Shown here one piece after another: positions 56,391 to 64,000 of a stretch of DNA of 64,000 nt. How positions within the stretch are numbered: position 1 is the stretch's first letter; the number at the start of each line of letters is the position of its first letter. The DNA is from Megascapheus bottae (Eukaryota > Chordata > Mammalia > Rodentia > Geomyidae). Made by a program: the position numbers and the translations under genes. Under the pieces are notes generated by a model. It had not been told where the DNA came from and did not search any database. It worked only from the letters and a program-made list of their open reading frames with translations. The stretch lies in assembly GCA_024803745.1 (NCBI GenBank), contig JANJXV010000020.1, positions 22,742,777 to 22,806,776 on the forward strand, written 5' to 3'.

Positions 56391-56835
56391 TGGCTGGGCC
56401 CTGGTGGCTATTCAGGAGGCTGAGCTATGAGGATCATAGTTCAAAGCTAGTCTGGGCCAAAAAGTTCCTGTGAGACTCTTAACCCCAGTTATCCCTTCAA
56501 AAACTGCAAGTGGCGGCCGGGAGTTTGGCCTAGTGGTTAAAGTGCTTGCCTAGCATGCACGAAGACCCGGGTTCGATTCCTTGGTACCACATACATAGAC
56601 AAAAAAAGCCAGAAATGGTGCTGAGGCTCAAGTGGTAGAGTGCTAGCCTTGAGAAAGTCCAAGGACAGCGCTCAGGCCCTGAGCTCAAGCCCAGGACTGG
56701 CAAAAAAAAAAAAAAAAAAAAAACTGCAAGTGGCATTGGGGCTCAAGTGGTGGAGCAATAGACTTGAGCATAAAGAGGTTCAGGGATAGCACTGAGGACC
56801 CAAGTTCAAGTCCCACAGCTAACAACAAACAACAA
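56391..56835 (+). mobile_element. B1-headed dimeric SINE split by IDL-Geo
   Basis: The outer copy occupies 56391-56514 and 56735-56835: GGGCCCTGGTGGCTATTCAG, then GGGGCTCAAGTGGTGGAGCA to CAAGTTCAAGTCCCACAGC. The break lies at the start of the right monomer. Confidence 0.9.
56515..56718 (+). mobile_element. Young IDL-Geo SINE nested in a B1-headed SINE
   Basis: Full copy (GGCCGGGAGTTTGGCCTAG to CAGGACTGGC). AAAAACTGCAAGTGGC at 56499-56514 and 56719-56734 is a perfect 16-bp target duplication. Confidence 0.95.
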
Positions 56836-57173
56836 AAAGTTGTTTCAACTTACAAGAATTTATTCTGAAAATATACTTGCACAGGCAACAAAATTTATAT
56901 GTGAAAGGACAATTACTGCACTATCTTAACATAAAAGTCCCCAAAGAGGAATCATTCAGATGTGCATTCACAAGAAATTGATGAAACCCAAATTAAATTG
57001 TTTATAATCTAACCGATAAAGCTCTACAACTATTTCCCAAAAGTGTTGGTCTTCATGGAATAATAGTTGTTCAGAAAAAATATTCAGTTAAAATGTATAT
57101 CATAGAAAGAAAAAGGGGACAGCTGATGCTAAGCGACTTGAAAAAAGTACATATCACCTGATTAAGAAGAAAG
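56836..57173. other. Intergenic DNA, unassigned
   Basis: AT-rich gap without a recognised element. Confidence 0.45.
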
Positions 57174-57341
57174 TTTTTTTTGCTAGTTGTGGGGCTTGAA
57201 CTCAGGGCCTGAGCACTGTCCTTGGGCTTTTTCTCAAGGCTAGCCCTCTGCCACTTACGCCACAGCACCACTTCCAGCTTTCTCTATGTATGTTGCACGT
57301 AGGGATTGAATTCTTACTACTAGGCCAAACTCCCAGCCTCA
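57174..57341 (-). mobile_element. IDL-Geo-type SINE (antisense), left half cut
   Basis: GCTAGTTGTGGGGCTTGAAC, GCCACAGCACCACTTCCAGC; the GCATGCTAGGCAAG segment of the left monomer is deleted. Confidence 0.84.
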
Positions 57342-57534
57342 AGAAGAAGTAATTTTATCAATAATGTTCAAAGAGTTGAACTTATTTCCTATGTAAAACT
57401 TGTATTCTTTGTGTTTTATATTATTCATATGCTTTGTAAATCAGAATGATGATCCTTATCAATGTGAATATAAAAATAACTATATATGTAATTATCTAAT
57501 CTCAATAAAGGGAAAATGTATATCACACTTTTTT

Positions 57535-57975
57535 TGGTGTTATATTGATGCTTGAATTCAGGGCCTTCTATTCTTACTTGGCTTTTTACTTAAGGCTGGC
57601 TACTCTACCACTTGGGACAGCTCATCTTCCAGATTTTTTTTTTTTTGCCAGTCCTGGGGCTTGAACTCAGGGCCTGAGAACTGTCCTTGGGCTTTCTCAA
57701 GCTTAGTGCTCTACCACTAGAGGCACAGCACCACTCACAGCTTTTTCCTATGTATGTGGTACTCAGGAATCAAACCTGGGTCTTCATGCATGCTAGGCAA
57801 GCACTCTACCACTAGGCCAAACTCCCGGCCCCCCATCTTCCAGCTTTTTGATGATTAACTGCAGACAAGAACTTTACAAACTTTTTTCCCCCCTAGGATG
57901 GCTTTGAACTATGATACTCAGGTCTCATACTCTGGAGTGACTAGGATTACAGATTTCCAATACCACTACTCAGTA
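57535..57975 (-). mobile_element. Old B1-headed SINE (antisense) split by IDL-Geo
   Basis: Outer pieces are 57535-57632 (TGATGCTTGAATTCAGGGCC) and 57844-57975 (GATGATTAACTGCAGACAAG, then GTGACTAGGATTACAGATTT). Confidence 0.82.
57633..57833 (-). mobile_element. IDL-Geo SINE nested in an old SINE (antisense)
   Basis: GCCAGTCCTGGGGCTTGAAC to GGCCAAACTCCCGGCCCC. CATCTTCCAG at 57623-57632 and 57834-57843 is the target duplication. Confidence 0.93.
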
Positions 57976-59057
57976 TTATATGACTTCCATTTCAAATATA
58001 CACAAAATATATCATTATACATAATCAAAGACATTCTAAATTCTCTAAGATGTTGAATGTTTAAAATGTGGTGAGTGTGACAGATTTTGAAGACAGTACA
58101 AATATAGGAATGTAAAATATTTCAACCATTTGTTTAAATTACATGTTGAAATGATATTATTTTGGATCTAGGGTTAAATCAAGTATATTGAAATTGATCT
58201 CAATTTTAAACTCTTTTTTCAGTGAACAATAAGAAAATGTAAGAAGTAAAATTATATATGTGGCTTCCAAATGTTTCTGTTAGATGGTGTTGTTCTAAAG
58301 GCAGAGCCCACAGGGGCAAATCAGGCAGAAGCTTGATTTTTTTTTTTCTTCATACTTAATGGGTTTTTATTTTTTCCTTTGCCTACCAGGAAGCTCAGAG
58401 GCCAATATGCTAATCTTGCATTTCTACAGACGTATTTTTGGAAGCCAGCCTGCACATCCATTTAGATGTCATCTGTGGCTGCTGACAAAATATTCTCGGC
58501 TTTGACCAAACTTGAGTCATCCATCTCCTCTGAGTTCTGTGTTCCATTGGGCTGACCTTGGGGTTCCCTCTCTGGCCTTCTAGAATCCTGTTTGGGCAGG
58601 AACCCTGCCAAGTCCTTCATAGTGAGAATCCCCCACTCTAACATCCTGAATATTGGGTCACCCTGGCCTACCTGCAGCCATCTAACAAAAGACCCTCTTA
58701 CTCCCAGGGTTACTTTAGGAATTTCCCACCCACAGACACCACCCACTATTCTGTTTCTTAATTCTAAATCCCCGTGTCTCTTTGCAGGTAAACTTGGACC
58801 CAGACTCTCTCTCTCCCACTGGAAGACTATTCCCATGGGGGTTCCCCCACCCCACTAAAGCCTGTCTTCCATCTTTAACAAGGATGGTGGACTCTTATTC
58901 TTTACCACTATTTTCTTGCTATAAGGTCAAAGTCAAGTGAGTGATTGTAACAGGTGTTGTACAGCCATGAAGCCAAAAATCCAATTTAGCTCTTTCAAGG
59001 AAAGGGACTTAGTGTTGTCCCAACCACTATTCCAGAAAAATCTACAGAAGAAGCTAT
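57976..59057. other. Intergenic DNA with an unassigned GC-richer block
   Basis: 58380-58920 is richer in GC than its AT-rich surroundings and holds a 124-codon minus-strand frame (58462-58836). I cannot place it in a protein or repeat family. Confidence 0.4.
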
Positions 59058-59070
59058 CCATCTCTATCTA

Positions 59071-59110
<40 letters not shown>

Positions 59111-59118
59111 CCTATCTT
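59058..59118. repeat. (TCTG)n(TCTA)n tetranucleotide microsatellite
   Basis: TCTA units flank about eight TCTG units. Confidence 0.94.
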
Positions 59119-59252
59119 CATCATCACCATCATCATTACCTTTACAGGTTAAAATTAAGGCCAAATAACAATGACCCTCTCCCTCACCCCCAAGGAAACA
59201 GTATTCATGTCATCATGGAAGGAAAACAATTAAGAGACTTGAAATTTAAGAG

Positions 59253-59455
59253 AACTGGGGCCAGGAGTGTGGCCTAGAGGTAGTGTGCTTGCCTAGTATG
59301 CAGAAGCCTTGATTTCCATTTCTCGGTACCACTTACACAGAAAAAGCTGGAAATGGTGCTGTGGCTCAAGTGGTAGAGCTCTAGCCTTGAGAAAGAAGTC
59401 CAAGGACAGCGCTCAGGCCCTGAGTTCAAACCACATGTCTGGCAAAAAAAAAAAA
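59253..59455 (+). mobile_element. IDL-Geo-type SINE
   Basis: GGCCAGGAGTGTGGCCTAGAGG to CACATGTCTGGC; TTTAAGA before and after is a short possible target duplication. Confidence 0.86.
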
Positions 59456-59471
59456 AGTTTAAGAAAAGATT

Positions 59472-59698
59472 GTGCCAGTCATGGGGCTTGACCTCTGGGC
59501 CCGGGCACTGTCCCTCAGCTCTTCAGCTCAAGGCTAATGCCCTACCACTCTGTAGTACCACTTCTGGATTTCTGGTGGTTAATTGAACATAAGAGTATCA
59601 TGGACTTTTGTGCCTGGGCTAGCTTTGAACTCTGATCCTCAGATTTCAGCTTCCTGAGTAGCTAAGGTCACAGGAGTGAGCCACTGGTGCCCGGCCCA
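59472..59698 (-). mobile_element. B1-headed dimeric SINE (antisense)
   Basis: GCCAGTCATGGGGCTTGACC, GTACCACTTCTGGATTTCTG and GTGAGCCACTGGTGCCCGGC. Confidence 0.87.
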
Positions 59699-59789
59699 CA
59701 AATATTTTAAAATATTTTGGATCCACATTTGGTTAAATTTGAGGATGCAGAACCTGCAAATATAGAACGTCAACTGTGATGCTTTTTAG

Positions 59790-59930
59790 TTAATTTAATT
59801 ACTTGAACATTGTCTCACTTAATCCCAACACCCTCATTTTACAGTTGAGGAAATTGAAGCTTGTGGACATTAACTAAATTGCTCAACTAAGCAAGTCCAA
59901 ACTCCAAAGGTACACTGGTGACACTGGACA
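59790..59930 (-). mobile_element. MIR SINE (antisense)
   Basis: GTCTCACTTAATCCCAACAC, CTCATTTTACAGTTGAGGAA and AACTAAATTGCTCAACTAAG are the complement of the MIR core. Confidence 0.75.
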
Positions 59931-59994
59931 GCTAACGTGGAGAGTGAGTTCACTGGCCAAGGAATACTTCCTGTCGCTTACCGTGTCTGTCAGT

Positions 59995-60225
59995 TATTTT
60001 TTATTATTCAGTTTTTAAATGATTAGTATAAGGTTCATGCACAGAGAGGTTACAGTTCCACAAGTCTGATAATTAGTACATTTCTTTTTGGACATCATCC
60101 CTTCCCTCTCCTTTCTCATTCCTGCTCACAAGTTGTATAGTTTACTTTCAATATAGTGTTTAGTGAGTATCACTGACTCTATATTTTCCTATGTTGTATC
60201 TCTTTTCATTTTCCCAGAGGCTCAA
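59995..60225 (-). mobile_element. Probable LINE-1 3' end (antisense)
   Basis: TAGTATAAGGTTCATGCACA and GAGGTTACAGTTCCACAAGT, then TTCCCTCTCCTTTCTCATTC, have the layout of the other antisense L1 3' ends here but a different sequence. Confidence 0.5.
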
Positions 60226-60616
60226 GAAAGGCAACGTAGAAGCTGATCTTCTCTGGGATGTGCTAAATGCTTTCTACAGTTCATTGCATTGTGAGCATAA
60301 CCTGCCTGCAAACTCCTGCAAAAGCAGAAAGCTACTTCTTCCTCCTGCCCCCAGTCCCAGAGGACAGCCTTCCGGGCTTCAGAGCTAAACTGTAAGTCTG
60401 TGTAAATCATGCCTTTTGCAGAAGCAGTGCACATATCATGAGAATACTTTGAGGCTTGCTTTTCTGGTTTCACAATACATGGCAACATTTATAATCTACT
60501 TGTTTTTTGTTTCAGTTTTTGTTTTAAAAAACAGCTATATGTTAGTAATTCTGTTTCAGTGAAAGCGTCAATTCTGAATGAATACTAGGAAAATAACTTA
60601 GATATACTTTTCTTGG

Positions 60617-60841
60617 GTCTCAGTGGCTCACACCAGTCACTAATCGTAACTGCTCAAGAAGCTGAGGTCTGAGGATTATGATTCAAAGCCAGCCCAGGCA
60701 GAATGTCTGTGAGATGCTTGTCTCCAATCAACCACCAGAAAGCCAGAAGTGAGCTGTGGCTCAGATGGCAGAGTGCCAACCACGAGTGAAAAAGCTAAGG
60801 AACAGAACCCAGGCTCCAAGTTCAAGGTCCAGTAGCACGTG

Positions 60842-60844
<3 letters not shown>
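60617..60844 (+). mobile_element. B1-headed dimeric SINE
   Basis: CTCAGTGGCTCACACCAGTC, CCAATCAACCACCAGAAAGC and GAGCTGTGGCTCAGATGGCA to AAGTTCAAGGTCCAGTAGC. The tail is replaced by a CA repeat. Confidence 0.85.
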
Positions 60845-60896
<52 letters not shown>

Positions 60897-60898
60897 AC
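60845..60898. repeat. (AC)26 microsatellite at a SINE 3' end
   Basis: CA run with one TCA break, in SINE tail position. Confidence 0.95.
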
Positions 60899-60925
60899 GG
60901 TTAAATTTAAAAAGATATACTTCTA

Positions 60926-61055
60926 GGACTGGGAGTTTAGCCTAGTGGTAGAGTGTTTGCCTAGCTTGTACAAAGACCCAGGTTCAATTCCTCGGTACCA
61001 CATACACAGAAAAAAGCCAGCAGTTCATGCGCCAGGACTGGCAAAACAAACAAAT
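60926..61055 (+). mobile_element. Short IDL-Geo SINE lacking most of the right monomer, with target duplication
   Basis: The left monomer is intact (GGGAGTTTAGCCTAGTGGTA to TACCACATACACAG). Then AAAAAAGCCAGCAGTTCATG jumps to GCCAGGACTGGC and a CAAA tail. AAAAAGATATACTTCTA flanks it perfectly at 60909-60925 and 61056-61072. Confidence 0.92.
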
Positions 61056-61221
61056 AAAAAGATATACTTCTACCCATTAATCTGTGCCTTCATTAAGTAG
61101 ATTTCTATTCAGAATGAGTCATTGGCATACTGTGGTCTGAGTACATCTCCGAGGCCCTGGCACTCATCTGCTTTTTTTGTGTGAATGGAAATGTGTGTGT
61201 GTGTAGAGGGGGAGGGAATCT

Positions 61222-61223
<2 letters not shown>

Positions 61224-61262
<39 letters not shown>
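61224..61262. repeat. (CA)19 microsatellite
   Basis: CA run preceded by a short TG run at 61190-61204, so a hairpin could form. Confidence 0.93.
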
Positions 61263-61264
<2 letters not shown>

Positions 61265-61918
61265 GTGACCACTGAGCAACATTCCCAGCCAGGCTCTTCA
61301 CGTCTCCATCTGTAACAGTGTTGGGACAAAGTGCAAATGAACGTGAAATCTCTTACCATCTTGCACAAGCAACAGCAATATTCACCTATAAAACTGAAGA
61401 TCATGACCGTCACAGTAATTATGACTTGCCAGGGGACGTAAGTGCCTGTTGTGGAATGTCGAAGTCCATTCCAGGCAGGGTAGACTGAGAAATAACAGCT
61501 TAGTGTCTGCCTCTCTTTTTCTACTTTTGCAGTCCCAACCTAGCTTGGACCTTATCACCTCATCCCTGGATTTCTGTCATGATCCAGAACAGCCAGATTA
61601 CACCTCCCAACATGGTATGGCCATGTGATACATTGTGTCTGGCTCCAACACCTAAGATTCAAGGCCCTCCCATAGTTCCTCATCTTCCACCCTCTGATTG
61701 GCTATGCTCCTCTCCAAGTCTCCAGGGCTCCCAGTCGCAGGCAGTCCCTGGATCCCACTGCTGTCTTGTTTTAATTCTTTCCTACAATAAGTGACATTTT
61801 CATGCAGAGCCCTGACCCTCTCAAGCCCACATTTCTCCTTCATCCTCAGAAAAGATGATTTCTACCTCCATTCCATGATCACGTAGTAGTGTCTATTGTT
61901 ATTTCTCTTTTGTAAATG
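61263..61918. other. Intergenic DNA, unassigned
   Basis: No repeat family or gene recognised. Confidence 0.45.
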
Positions 61919-61930
61919 TTTGCTTGTGGG

Positions 61931-62005
61931 TGGTTCTGGGGTGTGAATTCAGAATCTCCTGCTTCTGCACAGGCTCTCTATCACTACAGCCATGCCTCCA
62001 GCCCT
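61931..62005 (-). mobile_element. ID-type SINE (antisense), old
   Basis: GGGGTGTGAATTCAGAATCT and ATCACTACAGCCATGCCTCC are the complement of a tRNA-Ala-like monomer. Confidence 0.55.
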
Positions 62006-62119
62006 TTTTGCTCTAGATTAGTTTTGAAATACTGTCTCCTCTTTCTTCCCAAACCAGCATGGACTGTGGTCCTCTTATTTATGCTTCTCACTGTAGCTGG
62101 GGTGATGTGTCACCATCCC

Positions 62120-62240
62120 TAGATTTTTCCGTTCAAATGAGATCTTGTGAACGTGTGTTTTGCTTAGGCTCGCATGAAGTTGTGATTCTTCGAATCTCAG
62201 TAGCTGAGATTACATGCCTGCTCCACCATACTGAGGCCAG
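62120..62240 (-). mobile_element. Degenerate B1 (antisense)
   Basis: GAATCTCAGTAGCTGAGATT, then ACATGCCTGCTCCACCATAC keeps the B1 complement order, with much divergence upstream. Confidence 0.5.
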
Positions 62241-63548
62241 TCATTTTGTGTACCTTTGAGCCTCAGTATTTGAAAGCCTATGGTTCCAAAGAGACTGCTT
62301 TGGAGGAAAAACCATAAGAAACTTGGGCTGCTGAATTTAATGTTGTACTGCAAATGTTAGATTTATTTTTCCCATAATGCTGACAACTTCTGCCACAGAT
62401 ATGTGGCCTTTTACTTTATTACTTCAGTGGAGCATATTTACTTTTATCTTGCTTTCTTGGTACCATTTGCTTTCTGGAGGCATATTTTCACAAAATTAAG
62501 GGCAGAAAAACCCTGCACAGACCACATAATGATTTATATACAACAAATGACAAAGGGTACTAACCAACTCCTCTATCACAACTGAATTGGATGATGCAAA
62601 TTGGATATTTTTAAATTGCTTTCAGAGATGGGGGATGAGAAATAAAGGAGAGTCATGGAGGGAAGGACTCTGACCAAGGCCCATTTTGGTTTTGCATACA
62701 TGAGCATGTTAACATGAAATCCCTTGGACAACTAATTGATGCTAATAAAATACAAAGCAGTGTCTAATCTGCATTCAGGAATGGACTACTTAGTTTTGAT
62801 GGCACTTGATTAGGTCAACTCTGCATCCACCTATGGTGAGCTTGCAGCATTAAAGATCACTTGGAATGCATTAGTTAGAAGAAGGGCCTTCTCTCCTCTC
62901 TTTTGGTATCTCCTATGAAACATTCCTGAGTACCTTTCATCTGATATCAGTGGGAGCTGACCTAGGTGAATGAAGGAGGAAGCCAGGCCTTGGTGACCTT
63001 TCCTTTCTAGACTCTTAGGTACTTCATCTGTCCTTCTGCATGAATATTCACCTCCCCACCGTCATGTGACAAGCAATCATGGATATATCCTATGAGTATT
63101 TAAAGAGCTTCGACCTTCCTCCTTCACTTTCTCCCTCTGTCCCTCCATCCCTTTCTGCCTCCCTATGCAGGATGTATCAGAATGTATTTCATTGGTCCCT
63201 ATGGCAGGCAGTCTTTTTACGTGATAGCCAATCTTTTACTAGGAAAAACAAAAACAAGAACAGCAACAAAATGCAGCTAATCTGACTAGCTGTGTTTACT
63301 TGTGAATATTTATACAGGGTAAGTTTTTTAGGTAAAATGGTTAGAACAAAGTTATGTTCATTTATACTTTCAAAATATCTTTTCAGGGCACCCTCCTTGA
63401 GGAGGGAGAACAGTTTATGCTCTCACTTTGCAAAGTATGAGAGAGAAATTACTCTGTTTTATATTCTCAATGTGTTCTGTTGAGCAGAAAAAAATATACT
63501 TGATTTAATCATTTCCTTATTTTTGTATATTTAGGCTTTGTGCTCTGT
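62241..63548. other. Intergenic DNA, unassigned
   Basis: About 1.3 kb, repeat-free by eye. A CCCT/CCTC-rich run sits at 63117-63165. Confidence 0.45.
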
Positions 63549-63690
63549 GTGGTGGGGCATGGTGACATATATCTATAATCCTCATGCTTGGAAGGTTCTG
63601 GCAGGAGGATTTTGTGTTCAAGTCCAGCTAGGCTATGTAACAAGTTCCAGATCAGCCTGATCTCCATAGGAGATTGTCTCAAAACAAAAT
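63549..63690 (+). mobile_element. B1 (7SL-derived) SINE
   Basis: GTGGTGGGGCATGGTGACAT, ATAATCCTCATGCTTGGAAG, GTTCAAGTCCAGCTAGGCTA and GATTGTCTCAAAACAAAATT: full-length, sense. Confidence 0.85.
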
Positions 63691-64000
63691 TCCCAAATAC
63701 AAACAAACATAGGTCACATAGTCTCATTATGGAACAAGAACCCCAAATCAGGCTCCTTAACTCTACTGTGTGTGCATCTTCACAATGTGTAAAAACAACA
63801 CTGTTAATACAATGTTGAATCGGTGTACTTCTGTAGAAACAAAAGAGATCTTAGTGTCAAGCCTAATTATTTTCCTTCTCTCTTATAATCTGTATGACTT
63901 GGGATATGTTACTTTATCTCCCGGAGCTAATGTTTCAAAAACCCAATCTAATGTAATCTATTTTGACACGCATGACAGTATATGGAAAATCCATCTAGCC
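63691..64000. other. Intergenic DNA, possible MIR scrap
   Basis: GTATGACTTGGGATATGTTA and CTTTATCTCC near 63892 resemble the MIR core; weak. Confidence 0.35.

Noticed and set aside
60191..60388. 65-codon frame after a pyrimidine tract ending TTTTCCCAG, at first read as a possible exon
   Set aside because: No family match, no partner exon, and the reading frame ends without a convincing donor.
580..61055. Many near-identical 180-250 bp repeats that could suggest tandem arrays, CRISPR-like repeats or tRNA genes
   Set aside because: They are dispersed SINEs with A-tails and target duplications in both orientations. The tRNA-like left halves are SINE promoters without a mature tRNA fold.
61190..61262. 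TG run followed by CA run, considered as a functional hairpin
   Set aside because: Pairing is expected from any TG/CA neighbours, and there is no microRNA-like stem with a defined loop and unique arms.
59058..64000. Search for FZD5 coding sequence, expected nearby by human synteny
   Set aside because: No frame with Frizzled cysteine-rich or seven-membrane features appears. The gene, if present, lies beyond the window.

Overview
This is a window of mammalian nuclear DNA: CpG-poor, exon-poor and packed with SINEs, LINE-1 fragments and microsatellites. The commonest repeat is a dimeric SINE with a tRNA-Ala/ID-like left half and a right half beginning near CCGGAAGTGGTGCTG. It fits the IDL-Geo SINE that, as I recall the literature, is restricted to geomyoid rodents (kangaroo rats, pocket mice, pocket gophers). 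A second abundant dimer has a B1/7SL-like head. I therefore infer a geomyoid rodent; the species cannot be fixed from this window.

The only gene I can support is the 3' end of PLEKHM3 on the + strand. Two coding exons (5331-5488 and 29349-29526) join in frame across a 23,860-bp intron with canonical GT/AG ends. They encode the last 111 residues: the C-terminal cysteine/histidine-rich zinc-binding domain shared with PLEKHM1, Rubicon and DEF8, plus the C-terminal tail. Bases 1-5330 are the preceding intron. A long 3' UTR follows the stop; I place its end near 35.42 kb, at an AATAAA at 35401. The UTR carries an AU-rich element close to the stop, a long CT repeat, a CA repeat, a B1 and an antisense SINE.

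From about 35.4 kb to the end I see only intergenic DNA. In human, FZD5 lies beyond the 3' end of PLEKHM3, but no FZD5 coding sequence is visible here. Some repeat-free, AT-rich stretches (38.9-39.1, 41.4-41.6 and 43.3-44.0 kb) look like candidate conserved regulatory DNA.

The repeats record a layered history: ancient L1, MIR and hAT (MER5A, MER20-like) remnants, then B1-headed dimers, then IDL-Geo copies. Several IDL-Geo copies sit inside B1-headed dimers with clear target-site duplications. The most notable observations are that two SINE families with different heads share one tRNA-like right monomer, that a 163-bp segment at 24.4 kb recurs at 26.2 kb with one mismatch, and that right-monomer segments are duplicated inside some SINEs. 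I found no undescribed gene system, CRISPR array, structural RNA gene or intact mobile-element coding region.
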